Assembly: GCA_016223105.1 (NCBI GenBank)
Contig: JACRPR010000053.1
Coordinates: forward strand, 1-41,352
Source of the DNA: Chloroflexota bacterium
Lineage (GTDB): Bacteria; Chloroflexota; Anaerolineae; UBA4142
Direction of reading: 5' to 3'
DNA: 41,352 nucleotides
Below the pieces are notes generated by a model. It did no database searches, had not been told where the DNA came from, and worked only from the letters and a program-made list of their open reading frames with translations. Both the position numbers and the translations under genes were made by a program. Below are positions 31,472-39,246 of the stretch, one piece after another. How positions within the stretch are numbered: the stretch's first letter is position 1; every line of letters starts with the position of its first letter.

Positions 31472-32398
31472 TCCTCTGTCGCGCCACGATAGTTGAAGGC
31501 GGTGCGGTGCGCCTCTTTGCGTTGCGAACGCGTGGCGCAACGAGTGCGGCGTTAATGTGATTTCAATCCCGGCTTGTTGCGCGAGATCGTTAAACATCAA
31601 ACGCACACTGTCGGTAGTTATTGGTAGAACATTTGTACTTGCGCGCCGGTCATGGCGCGCGAACAATGGCAGTTGATACAACGCGCGACCTTTCGCGCCG
31701 TCCGCGCGTTCTTTGAGATACGTTTGGATCGCGTTCCACGCGGGATCGTCAAAGTACACGATGCGTTGCTTGTTGCCTTTGCCCGTGACGCGCGCAGTGC
31801 GATTGCGATAATCGAGATCGTCGCGCTTGAGCGACACAAGTTCACCGACGCGCATCCCGGACGCGCGCAATGCTTCGAGCATCGCGATATTCCGCAGGCG
31901 CGCAAGATCAAGACGCGGTTTCTTGGGATCGGATTTGATCGCGCGCGCGGCGCGGAGCAGGGCGGTGATCGCTTCGTCGGGCGGCAGTTTCGGCAGAGGG
32001 CGATGATAGCCGCGTCGATATTTTTTGAGCGCGTCGCGCATCCGTTCGAGCTCGGACGCGGGGAGATCGATCAGTTTCTCACGCAAGAGGTAATTGTAGA
32101 ATTGCGAGAGCGTTGAGAGATACGTTCGCAGAGTCGCTTTGGCGATGCCGCGTTCTTCGCTGAGCCAGCGCGCACATTCAAGCACGTCGTCAACATTCAA
32201 TCGCTTGACCGCGTCGGTAGGGGAGCGTTTGGTGTGCGCGAGAAATTCGCGCCAGCGTTCGAGTCCTTGCGCGTACGTCTCGACCGTGCGCGGCGATTGA
32301 CCGACCGCGAGGTCGCGCAAATAATTTTGGATTGCGTTCTCGATAGACGCCGGGCGTGTCGAGTCGTGCGGTGGGGGAGTTGCACGCGGGTTCTTCAA
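31445..32398 (-). CDS. Tyrosine recombinase (XerC/XerD-like), C-terminally truncated
   Basis: 317 residues starting from a TTG at 32398 with AGGAGG five to six bases upstream. SAM-like N-terminal DNA-binding domain ('IQNYLRDLAVGQSPRTVETYAQGLERW'). The catalytic domain has the first arginine in 'ALRASGMRVGELVSL', lysine in GKGNKQR and the H-x-L-R-H box in LTPHSLRHAFATQ. Directly after this box the family sequence ends: the conserved LGH..I.TT..Y.H segment with the second His and the nucleophilic tyrosine is absent in all frames. The enzyme should be unable to cleave DNA unless it borrows the tyrosine from another subunit. It is probably a decaying gene, although its promoter and ribosome site are excellent. 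Confidence 0.88.
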   Translation of the reverse strand: MKNPRATPPPHDSTRPASIENAIQNYLRDLAVGQSPRTVETYAQGLERWREFLAHTKRSPTDAVKRLNVDDVLECARWLSEERGIAKATLRTYLSTLSQFYNYLLREKLIDLPASELERMRDALKKYRRGYHRPLPKLPPDEAITALLRAARAIKSDPKKPRLDLARLRNIAMLEALRASGMRVGELVSLKRDDLDYRNRTARVTGKGNKQRIVYFDDPAWNAIQTYLKERADGAKGRALYQLPLFARHDRRASTNVLPITTDSVRLMFNDLAQQAGIEITLTPHSLRHAFATQRGAPHRLQLSWRDRGLTNRAILC

Positions 32399-32440
32399 AA
32401 TGCCTCCTTATTTACACTCGTCTAAATTACGATTAAGGTA

Positions 32441-32469
32441 AGTATAACCAAAACTACTTTCCATGTCAA
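32441..32469 (-). promoter_or_regulatory. Consensus promoter of the truncated recombinase
   Basis: TTGACA (32469-32464), exactly 17 bp, TATACT (32446-32441) on the minus strand, followed by AGGAGG and a TTG start at 32398. This is the best match to the sigma-70 consensus in the window. Confidence 0.75.
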
Positions 32470-32940
32470 ATTCGCTTGACGTAAAGAATATCTGGATAAA
32501 CGGAAAAGATGCTGAAATGTGTGATGTACGCGCGTCATGTGCACGCGCGTGATCACACACGATTGTTCGCGGCGCGCGCAAATTATTTCCGCGCCGCTAA
32601 AACGCTCACCCGGAGATTGGCGCGCTTGAGCACAATTATCTTTATGTGGAACGCGCGGGCGTTAGACCCTTCGGGTTTTGGAAACCCGAAGGGTCTTGCG
32701 AACCATCAAACGCGGCTCTGCGACGCTGTAGGACGCGACGACCTGGCATCAGACCTGTCGAGTCTTCACGACCCGAAAGGTCTTGCTCAACATCGCGCCC
32801 CTGCTGTTGCGATCAAAGAATAACTTGCCGACTGTTACCCTGAGCGAAGCGAAGGGTCTCGCGCGCTACGAATCGCCTGCGTGCGCCGGCCGGTTGCGAG
32901 ACATTCGTTTATTCGTTGCGCGAAGCGATTCGTTGACGTA
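32470..32940. other. Noncoding gap with repeat hairpins
   Basis: No credible gene is seen on either strand. It holds an ACGCGCGT...ACGCGCGT pairing near 32527-32552, the GACCCTTCGGGTTT hairpin at 32664-32697, a degraded relative near 32757-32790 and another GACCCTTCG-type half (CCCTGAGCGAAGCGAAGGGTCT) near 32838-32861. Confidence 0.6.
32664..32697. repeat. ACCCGAAGGGT hairpin repeat
   Basis: AGACCCTTCGGGTTT and AAACCCGAAGGGTCT are exact complements around TGG. Same core as 20172-20207 and 37596-37628, but here it is not next to any gene end. Confidence 0.8.
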
Positions 32941-32962
32941 TAAAATAGAATTTTTGTTCTAG

Positions 32963-32992
32963 TTGGAATTTTGCCGCCGAGTGTGTTATACT
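32963..32992 (+). promoter_or_regulatory. Promoter of the CpXC/TPR/CHAT gene
   Basis: TTGGAA (32963-32968), 18-bp spacer, TATACT (32987-32992), then a leader with GAGGAG before the ATG at 33031. Confidence 0.55.
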
Positions 32993-33030
32993 GAAATTAA
33001 ATCTTTACCGGCGCGAACGAGGAGCCCCCA

Positions 33031-35172
33031 ATGGCAACATCGTTTTCCCAGCGCGTTGATCTGAATTGCCCGCAATGCACTACCCCATTTTCAGCCGAGG
33101 TCTGGCTGATTGTGGATTTGCTCGAACGCCCCGATTTGGCGGCGCAGTGTCGCGCCGGAAAAATCCGCGCGGTTGTTTGTCCCCAGGGGCACGCCGGCAC
33201 ACTTGCCGCGCCTCTGCTCGTTCACGACCCGGCGCGCCGCAAATTGTTGTTGACGCTCCCGCCGAATGTCCCGGAAAACGACGCGCGCCAAATCAACGCG
33301 CAACTCGTCGCGCAGTTGCGCCAAACACTTCCCACCGGCTTGCCGCTCGAGTACTTGAACGAGACCCAGGTTGTGCCGCTCGAACTCCTCCCCGCCGCGC
33401 TGTCCGACGATCCCGATACCGCGCTTGCCGAACAACTCGCGCGCGCGATGCCGCCGTTGATGCGGACGCTCCAAGAATTTATCCAAGCCAAATCCTGGGA
33501 TGAATCCAAAAAGATTCTTGCCGCGCACCCGGAATTATTGACAGACGACGCCGACCTGTTGCTGGCGCAAATGATTGACGCGGCGCGCGAACACGCTCCG
33601 CGGGACGCGAACGCGGAAAAGATTTTTGCGGATCACCGCGAATTATTGCAACACGCGCGCCGCGACGGCATTGACGCCGCGTTTGCCGCGCACCACCGCC
33701 CTGCCCCGAACCAACCGGGCTTGCCGCCCGAATTGCAGGCGCGCTTGCGCGAGTTGAACATTCAATCACCCGAAGACCTGGAACGCGTAATGCGCGAGCA
33801 TCCCGACCTGGCAGAGCAATTGCAACGCGAACTCGCCCGCGCAAATCCGATGATTGCCGCGCTCGAAGCAATAGTGCAAGCCGATTCTCCGCAAGCCGTG
33901 TTGCGCGCCGCGCGCGTGTATCCGGTTTTGCTGGAGGATGCAGGACTGAACGCGCTTCGCGACGCGATTGCGAACGCGCGCCAACAAAATCAAGAACCAA
34001 TGGCAAAACACCTGGAAGCGCGCTTGAACACCCTGCTCCAATTCAAAAACAGCGGAATGTCGTTGAACGATTTAGCGCAGATGGACAATGTAACACAGGC
34101 ATTAGACCCAGCAACCGCCGCCGCGTTGCAAGAGTTGGTTCAACAAGGCGCGGACACGCCGGAGAAATTAGAACAAGCACTGCGCGACCACCCCGACCTG
34201 CGCGAAAAATTGGAACGCGCAACCCGCCGCGCCGCGCCGAGCGGACTGGGCGAAATTCCCGCCGACATCCGCCCACTGTTGGAAGAAATGTCCCGACTGA
34301 ACCGGCTATCCGAAATGCCGCGCAAAATTGAACTGTGCGAGCAAGCGCTAGGTCTTGTACGGCGTCAAGATAACCCAACGATATGGGCAGGATTGCAAGG
34401 TGAACTTGCAAACGCATTGAATCAAAGCCCACACGGTAGTCGTGCTGATAACTTGGAACGCGCCATCGAATGCTATGAAAATATCGCATCCGTTTTCACG
34501 CGCGAGCAATTTCCCGAACAATGGGCGACCACGCAGAACAATTTGGCGAACGCGTACTCGGATCGGATTCGCGGCGAACGCGCAGAGAACCTCGAGCGCG
34601 CCATCGCGCATTACGACAACGCGTTAGCGGTTTATACGCGCGAGCAATTTCCCGAACAATGGGCGACCACACAGAACAATTTGGCGAACGCGTACTCGGA
34701 TCGGATTCGCGGCGAACGCGCAGAGAACCTCGAGCGCGCCATCGCGCATTACGACAACGCGTTAGCGGTTTATCGAACGCGCGGAGAACCTCGAGCGCGC
34801 CATCGCGCATTACGACAACGCGTTAGCGGTTTATACGCGCGAGCAATTTCCGACCGATTGGGCAATGACGCAGAACAATTTGGCGAACGCGTACAAAAAT
34901 CGGATTCGCGGCGAACGCGCAGAGAACCTCGAGCGCGCCATCGCGCATTACGACAACGCGTTAGCGGTTTATACGCGCGCGCAATTTCCCGAACAATGGG
35001 CGACCACGCAGAACAATTTGGCGACCGCGTACAACAATCGGATTCGCGGCGAACGCGCGGAGAACCTCGAGCGCGCCATCGCGCATTACGACAACGCGTT
35101 AGCGGTTTATACGCGCGCGCAATTTCCGACCGATTGGGCAATGACGCAGAACAATTTGGCGACCGCGTATAA
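33031..35172 (+). CDS. CpXC-TPR-CHAT protein, fragment 1 (CpXC domain and first TPRs; frame lost near 34770)
   Basis: The N-terminus has a CpXC-type zinc-ribbon domain (NCPQCTTPFSAEVW... then VVCPQGH). A helical region of about 330 residues follows, with repeated 'L...L..HPDL...L' helices (EDLERVMREHPDLAEQL, EKLEQALRDHPDLREKL). Then come tandem 46-residue tetratricopeptide-type repeats (EQFPEQWATTQNNLANAYSDRIRGER...). The repeats are almost identical at DNA level (138-bp unit). In the third unit only 61 nt are present (199 nt between unit starts instead of 276), so the frame shifts near 34770. The last 130 or so residues of this ORF (RTRGEPRARHRALRQ...) are out-of-frame translation. The true protein continues in the frame of 34865-36244. 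Confidence 0.85.
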   Translation: MATSFSQRVDLNCPQCTTPFSAEVWLIVDLLERPDLAAQCRAGKIRAVVCPQGHAGTLAAPLLVHDPARRKLLLTLPPNVPENDARQINAQLVAQLRQTLPTGLPLEYLNETQVVPLELLPAALSDDPDTALAEQLARAMPPLMRTLQEFIQAKSWDESKKILAAHPELLTDDADLLLAQMIDAAREHAPRDANAEKIFADHRELLQHARRDGIDAAFAAHHRPAPNQPGLPPELQARLRELNIQSPEDLERVMREHPDLAEQLQRELARANPMIAALEAIVQADSPQAVLRAARVYPVLLEDAGLNALRDAIANARQQNQEPMAKHLEARLNTLLQFKNSGMSLNDLAQMDNVTQALDPATAAALQELVQQGADTPEKLEQALRDHPDLREKLERATRRAAPSGLGEIPADIRPLLEEMSRLNRLSEMPRKIELCEQALGLVRRQDNPTIWAGLQGELANALNQSPHGSRADNLERAIECYENIASVFTREQFPEQWATTQNNLANAYSDRIRGERAENLERAIAHYDNALAVYTREQFPEQWATTQNNLANAYSDRIRGERAENLERAIAHYDNALAVYRTRGEPRARHRALRQRVSGLYARAISDRLGNDAEQFGERVQKSDSRRTRREPRARHRALRQRVSGLYARAISRTMGDHAEQFGDRVQQSDSRRTRGEPRARHRALRQRVSGLYARAISDRLGNDAEQFGDRV

Positions 35173-35253
35173 GAATCGGATTCGGGGCGAACGCGCGGAG
35201 AATCTCGAGCGCGCGATCGGGCATTACGAAAACGCGTTACAAATTCACACGCC
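34503..35253 (+). repeat. Tandem 138-bp TPR-coding repeats
   Basis: Unit starts at 34503, 34641, 34840, 34978 and 35116. Spacing is 138 bp except for 199 bp between the second and third, where a partial unit of 61 bp is present. Units are nearly identical in DNA, including silent sites, so they expand and contract recently or were collapsed in assembly. Confidence 0.9.
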
Positions 35254-36244
35254 GCAGGCATACCCCAGCGACGCGCGCAAGACCGCGCGCAACCTCGGCA
35301 ACTTGTACACCGAAATCCAAAACTGGCAGGGCGCGCGTTCCGCGTTTGCCGTCGCGCTGACCGCCGCCGAACAACTCTTTCGCACTGCGGTTGACCCCAC
35401 CACGCAACGCGACGAAGCCGAACAACTCGCTGAACTCTACGACCGCGATATTTACGCGTGCGTCAATGTCATTGCGAGCGAAGCGAAGCAATCCCCGACC
35501 ACTGAATTGGGGATTGCTTCGCAAACACCGCTCGCAATGACACTCGCAATGACAAGTGTCGCGCGGGATGCGCTTGTCGCCGCCGAAGCCGCGCGGTCGC
35601 GCGCGTTCCTCAAGCAGATGGGCTTGGGTGATTATGCCGCGCCCGCCGCGCTTCCCACCGCCCTGCGCGAACGCGAAGCGCGTCTGCGCGACGAGTTTCG
35701 CCGCAACGAAGCCGCGCTTGCCAGCGTCAACACGCGCGCCGAACGCGCGAGTGAGGTCGAGCGCACGCTCGTCGCGCAACGCGGCAAACTGACCCAGGAT
35801 ATTGAACAGGTATGGGAGCAAATGCTTCAAGCCACGCCCGCCGCACGCGAGTACGTCGCGCTTCGGCGCGGCACCACGCCCACCTGGGACGATCTGCAAA
35901 CACTCGCGACGCGACTCGGCAAAGACACCGCGCTCGTCGAATTTCACAATCTCGCCGACCAAATCATCGCGCTCGTGTGGCGCGCGGACTGGGTCGCGCC
36001 ACAGTTGATCGCCATCCCGCTGAATCGCGCCCGCTTGCTCAATCGCTATCTCTTGCCATACGAGCAAGAAGTGATCAACCACAAACAGCATACCGAGGTT
36101 GCCCGCCGCGAAACGCACAACGATTGGCTCGCGCTCGGCGACGAATTGCTCGCGCCGCTCGAACCCGCGCTCGGCGATGCGTCGCTCGTCTATTTCATCC
36201 CGCACGGTTATTTGCACATCTTGCCCCTGCAGCCGCGCTTGTGA
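34865..36244 (+). CDS. CpXC-TPR-CHAT protein, fragment 2 (TPRs and start of CHAT domain)
   Basis: Continues the TPR array in the correct frame (which reaches back to about 34770). It then has an unusual stretch, 'NVIASEAKQSPTT...GIASQTPLAMTLAMT', encoded by a palindromic repeat (35467-35554). It resumes the normal sequence 'VARDALVAAEAARSRAFLKQMG', a typical TPR-to-CHAT linker. The first half of the CHAT fold follows, up to 'VYFIPHGYLHILPLQ'. The ORF stops at 36244, where about 60-70 residues of the usual CHAT domain are missing and the frame changes. Confidence 0.82.
   Translation: MTQNNLANAYKNRIRGERAENLERAIAHYDNALAVYTRAQFPEQWATTQNNLATAYNNRIRGERAENLERAIAHYDNALAVYTRAQFPTDWAMTQNNLATAYKNRIRGERAENLERAIGHYENALQIHTPQAYPSDARKTARNLGNLYTEIQNWQGARSAFAVALTAAEQLFRTAVDPTTQRDEAEQLAELYDRDIYACVNVIASEAKQSPTTELGIASQTPLAMTLAMTSVARDALVAAEAARSRAFLKQMGLGDYAAPAALPTALREREARLRDEFRRNEAALASVNTRAERASEVERTLVAQRGKLTQDIEQVWEQMLQATPAAREYVALRRGTTPTWDDLQTLATRLGKDTALVEFHNLADQIIALVWRADWVAPQLIAIPLNRARLLNRYLLPYEQEVINHKQHTEVARRETHNDWLALGDELLAPLEPALGDASLVYFIPHGYLHILPLQPRL
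35467..35554. repeat. CATTGCGAG palindromic repeat inserted in the TPR-CHAT coding sequence
   Basis: TGTCATTGCGAGCG...GAAGCAATCCCC and GGGGATTGCTTC...CGCTCGCAATGACA form the 76-bp palindrome. A 12-bp CTCGCAATGACA is repeated right after it. The frame stays open through it, adding about 29 residues that have no place in the family. Confidence 0.9.
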
Positions 36245-36783
36245 TGGGTGAAGTGTTTATCGAGGAAGCGATTGAACTCGCCAAGTATTTTGGTGTGTCG
36301 CCATTCGTAAACACGCAAGCCACGCGCGCCGCGCTCGCGCAGAACGCGCCGCACAGCAAAATTATTCATCTCTCCTGTCACGGCGCGTTCAACGCGGACG
36401 ATCCGCTCGCGTCCGCGGTTGTGCTCGCGGATGGCAATTACACCGCGCGCGAGTGGATGCGCTTGGAACTCGATGCCGACCTGGTCACGTTGAGCGCGTG
36501 TCAGTTGGCGTTCAGCGAAACAAATCGCGGCGATGATTTGGTTGGAATGGCGCGCGCGCTGTTTTACGCCGGCGCGTCGTCGCTCTTGCTCGCGCTCTGG
36601 TCGGTGCCCGCCGGCACAACGAAAGATTGGATGCTCGATTTTTATTCGCGCGTGTGGCGCAACGGCGCGAAACACCAAACGCTCGCGCACGCGCATCGCG
36701 ACGCCACGCTCGAATTGATGCGCGCGCATCCAAACGCTCCGCACATCTCGGCGCCGTTTGTGTTGATGGGGAATTGGGAGTAA
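36244..36783 (+). CDS. CpXC-TPR-CHAT protein, fragment 3 (CHAT protease catalytic end)
   Basis: 179 residues from the ATG that overlaps the stop of fragment 2 (TGATG). It holds both catalytic elements of a CHAT (caspase-like) protease: the histidine in IIHLSCHGAFN and the cysteine in LVTLSACQLAFSE. 'GDDLVGMARALFYAGASSLLLALWSVP' and the terminal 'PFVLMGNWE' are also typical. CHAT domains cleave protein partners, as in the type III-E CRISPR-associated protease and other bacterial immunity systems. The intact gene would span 33031-36783. Whether this piece is translated alone by coupling, or the break is a mutation or assembly fault, cannot be decided here. Confidence 0.85.
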   Translation: MGEVFIEEAIELAKYFGVSPFVNTQATRAALAQNAPHSKIIHLSCHGAFNADDPLASAVVLADGNYTAREWMRLELDADLVTLSACQLAFSETNRGDDLVGMARALFYAGASSLLLALWSVPAGTTKDWMLDFYSRVWRNGAKHQTLAHAHRDATLELMRAHPNAPHISAPFVLMGNWE

Positions 36784-36795
36784 CGCAAATTTCTA

Positions 36796-36856
36796 ATTTG
36801 CGAGTGGGGCGAGCTTTCTAGCCCGACTCAAGCGGCTTGGAAAAGCCGCACCACAT
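36796..36856. repeat. Palindromic repeat of the TGTGGCGCGG family (copy 2, diverged)
   Basis: Outer GTGGGGC/GCACCAC arms with inner GGGCGAGCT...AGCCCG and GCGGCTT...AAGCCGC. Same plan as 2397-2455. Confidence 0.65.
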
Positions 36857-36869
36857 TCGAGGAGACAAG

Positions 36870-37586
36870 ATGCCCGACGAAATTTGGTACGCCGATGATT
36901 TGCTACCGACTGAAAATGCCGTGCAAGAAATTGCGAAAGCGACGACGCGCTCCATCGAGAATGTGCAGGCGGAGGTGAACGCCGAAGTGCGCGGCAAGGT
37001 GTTGATCAATTTGCCGGACTGGGCGCGCGTAACGGACACCGCGAACCTGCTCACGTCGAATCGCGCCGCCGATTTTTATCGCGTGCGACTCGGTTTTCAA
37101 TTCGAGTTGACGCCCGCCGCGCAACACGCGCACGCGCAATTTGTGTACGCGGTCTGCGCCGCGCAGTTGCGGAGCGCGACGGACAGCGCAGAGCAACCGC
37201 GCGTGTACGAAATGTACCCGCGCGATTATTACGAAAAGGACAAACCGCCGACCGCGACGTTCGAACTGGGTCCCGAAATCACGCTGGACAAGGTCGGCGC
37301 ATCGCTCGGCAAAATCAGCGGCGATATCGCGCTGGGACAACTGGAGCCGGTCGTCGTCGGTTTTCCCGGCGCGGAGGAACGCGCGCCGCGCTGGGAATTG
37401 CGTCCGCAAAGCAAAACGCTGATCGGCATCCGTTACTTGTGGTTTCTGCTCCAAGTGCCGCACACCTGCCAGGGCGCGCGCCTCGCCGTGCGCGCCGACG
37501 GCGACATTCAAACGCGTCTGGGGCGGATTGCGATCGGACCGAAAGAACGCGTGCTGGACAAGCGTCCCAGTGTGTTGATTCGATAA
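36870..37586 (+). CDS. Unknown protein downstream of the CHAT protease gene
   Basis: 238 residues from the ATG at 36870 (GAGGAG upstream; the track start is 11 codons early). It starts MPDEIWYADDLLPTENAVQEIAKATTRS. The first 45 residues look helical. The rest alternates short beta-like segments: 'FYRVRLGFQFELTP', 'PTATFELGPEITLDKVGASLGKISGDIALGQLEPVVVGF' and 'GIRYLWFLLQVPHTCQGARLAVRADGDIQTRLGRIAIGP'. There is no signal peptide and no certain TM helix. I do not recognise a family. Because it follows a CHAT protease gene, on the same strand and with its own terminator, it could be the protease's substrate or effector; that is inference only. Confidence 0.8.
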   Translation: MPDEIWYADDLLPTENAVQEIAKATTRSIENVQAEVNAEVRGKVLINLPDWARVTDTANLLTSNRAADFYRVRLGFQFELTPAAQHAHAQFVYAVCAAQLRSATDSAEQPRVYEMYPRDYYEKDKPPTATFELGPEITLDKVGASLGKISGDIALGQLEPVVVGFPGAEERAPRWELRPQSKTLIGIRYLWFLLQVPHTCQGARLAVRADGDIQTRLGRIAIGPKERVLDKRPSVLIR

Positions 37587-37595
37587 AAAAACTAA

Positions 37596-37628
37596 AAACC
37601 CGAAGGGTCTCGCAGACCCTTCGGGTTT
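37596..37628 (-). terminator. Terminator between guaB and the unknown gene
   Basis: AAACCCGAAGGGTCT / AGACCCTTCGGGTTT stem. On the minus strand it is followed by TTAGTTTTTTT, so it serves guaB well; on the plus strand the tail is weak. Same repeat core as 20172 and 32664. Confidence 0.8.
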
Positions 37629-37636
37629 CTAGTTGA

Positions 37637-39076
37637 CTACAACACCTCGACATCGTGCGGATGCGATTCGCGCAAGCCGCTCGCGGTCATTCGCACGAAA
37701 ATCGCCAGCGCTTGAAATTCTTCAATCGAGTGCGCGCCGCTGTAACTCATCCCCGATTGCAAACCGCCGACCATTTGCGTCAACACTTCGCGCGCGCGTC
37801 CGCGATATGGCACTGCCGCGTCCACGCCTTCGGACACGTACTCGTCAATTTCGTCTTGTGTAACCGATCCTTCGCCCTCGCGCGTTTTGCGCGCGACCGT
37901 CGCCTGCGCCGATGCCATCCCGCGCGATGTTTTGTAGCGATGCCCCTGGCGCGTCATCATCAACCCAGGACTCTCATCCGTGCCCGCGAGCAGACTGCCG
38001 ATCATCACGGATGACGCGCCTGCCGCGATCGCTTTCGCGACATCGCCGGGATGTTTGATGCCGCCGTCCGCGATCACCGGCACATTTGCCGCGCGCGCGA
38101 CGCGCGCACATTCGATCACCGCAGTCAATTGCGGCACGCCGGTTCCCGCGACCAGGCGCGTAATGCAAATCGAACCTGGTCCGACGCCGACCTTGATCGC
38201 GTCCGCGCCCGCGTCAATCAACCGTTGCGTGCCTTCAGCGGTCGCGACATTTCCGCCGATGATTTGCGCGGTCGGAAAGCGTTGCCGAATTTTTTTGATG
38301 ATATCTATTTCGAGGTGCGAATCGCCGTGCGCGATATCCACGACGATACAATCCGCGCCGGCGGCAAGCAAACGCTCGACGCGTTGCAATTCTTTTTCGC
38401 GCACGCCGACCGCCGCGCCGACCATCAAGCGTCCGCGCGCGTCTTTGGTTGCCTTGGGATATTGCATCATTTTCATAATGTCTTTCATCGTGATCAAACC
38501 GATCACGCGCCCGCTGTCATCCACGAGCGGCAACTTTTCGATGCGATGACTGTGCAGAATTTTTTCCGCTTCTTCCATCGTCGTGTTCGGCGGCGCGGTA
38601 ACCACATCGCGGCGCATCAATTCGGAGACCGCGCGCTCGTCATTGTTCTCGAATAATAAATCGCGCGTCGTAACGATGCCGACCAAGCGTTCGTCGCGAT
38701 CCAAAATTAAAATGCCGCCCGACCCGGTTTCTTCGACAACGCGCTTGACCTCGCCGACCGTGTGCGCGACCGTCAACGTGATCGGCTCGTCCACGACGAA
38801 CGACTCGGCTTTTTTGACACGCGCGATCTGTTCGACTTGTTCTTCAATGCTCATAAAACGGTGAATGATGCCGATGCCGCCCTCGCGCGCCATTGCGATT
38901 GCCATTTCACTTTCCGTTACCGTGTCCATATTCGCGGACACGATCGGAATCTCCAGCCAAATTTTCGCGGTGAGCGGCGCGCGCGTCGCCAACGTTTTGC
39001 GCGACCCGATATCCGAGTATTGCGGCACCAACAACACATCGTCATACGTGAGTGCGATTTCCGGTAAAATTTTCAT
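37637..39076 (-). CDS. guaB: Inosine-5'-monophosphate dehydrogenase
   Basis: 479 residues from the ATG at 39076, with AGGAGGT upstream; the track start adds 36 codons of repeat DNA. '[16 protein letters not shown]' at the N-terminus, two CBS domains (about 95-215, '[11 protein letters not shown]' and '[12 protein letters not shown]'), then the barrel with '[16 protein letters not shown]' carrying the catalytic cysteine, '[36 protein letters not shown]' and the flap region '[10 protein letters not shown]'. It oxidises IMP to XMP with NAD, the committed step to GMP. It has its own promoter and terminator. Confidence 0.97.
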   Translation of the reverse strand: MKILPEIALTYDDVLLVPQYSDIGSRKTLATRAPLTAKIWLEIPIVSANMDTVTESEMAIAMAREGGIGIIHRFMSIEEQVEQIARVKKAESFVVDEPITLTVAHTVGEVKRVVEETGSGGILILDRDERLVGIVTTRDLLFENNDERAVSELMRRDVVTAPPNTTMEEAEKILHSHRIEKLPLVDDSGRVIGLITMKDIMKMMQYPKATKDARGRLMVGAAVGVREKELQRVERLLAAGADCIVVDIAHGDSHLEIDIIKKIRQRFPTAQIIGGNVATAEGTQRLIDAGADAIKVGVGPGSICITRLVAGTGVPQLTAVIECARVARAANVPVIADGGIKHPGDVAKAIAAGASSVMIGSLLAGTDESPGLMMTRQGHRYKTSRGMASAQATVARKTREGEGSVTQDEIDEYVSEGVDAAVPYRGRAREVLTQMVGGLQSGMSYSGAHSIEEFQALAIFVRMTASGLRESHPHDVEVL

Positions 39077-39095
39077 CGAGACCTCCTGATCCGAA

Positions 39096-39142
39096 ATTGG
39101 ACGCGGACAAACGCGGACGCACGCGGATAATTTTTTTCGAGT
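39096..39142. repeat. GGACGCGGA repeat in the guaB leader
   Basis: ATTGGACGCGGACAAACGCGGACGCACGCGGATAA and a partial complement (GTACGTCCGCGCG). It lies between the guaB promoter and its ribosome site, so it is part of the 5' leader. Same family as 25083-25159. Confidence 0.75.
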
Positions 39143-39155
39143 ACGTCCGCGCGCG

Positions 39156-39184
39156 ATTATATTGAAATTGACCGATTCGCGCAA
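39156..39184 (-). promoter_or_regulatory. guaB promoter
   Basis: TTGCGC (39184-39179), exactly 17 bp, TATAAT (39161-39156) on the minus strand. The leader to the ATG at 39076 is about 70 nt and includes a GGACGCGGA repeat. Confidence 0.65.
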
Positions 39185-39198
39185 CGCGCCAAATAAAA

Positions 39199-39222
39199 CG
39201 CCGCGCGGATTTCGCGCGGCGA
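39199..39222 (-). terminator. Hairpin CGCCGCGCG...CGCGCGGCG
   Basis: Perfect GC-rich stem 25 bp past the ADP-ribosylglycohydrolase stop. On the minus strand it is followed by TTTTATTTG, so it looks like that gene's terminator. Confidence 0.75.
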
Positions 39223-39246
39223 GTGTGGCGGGCGCGCGGGCGCGCG

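Noticed and set aside
34503-35253. Regular repeats that might suggest a CRISPR array
   Set aside because: The 138-bp units are contiguous, have no unique spacers and encode TPR motifs in frame.
37655-38656. Plus-strand ORFs opposite guaB
   Set aside because: Antisense shadows of a highly conserved enzyme gene.
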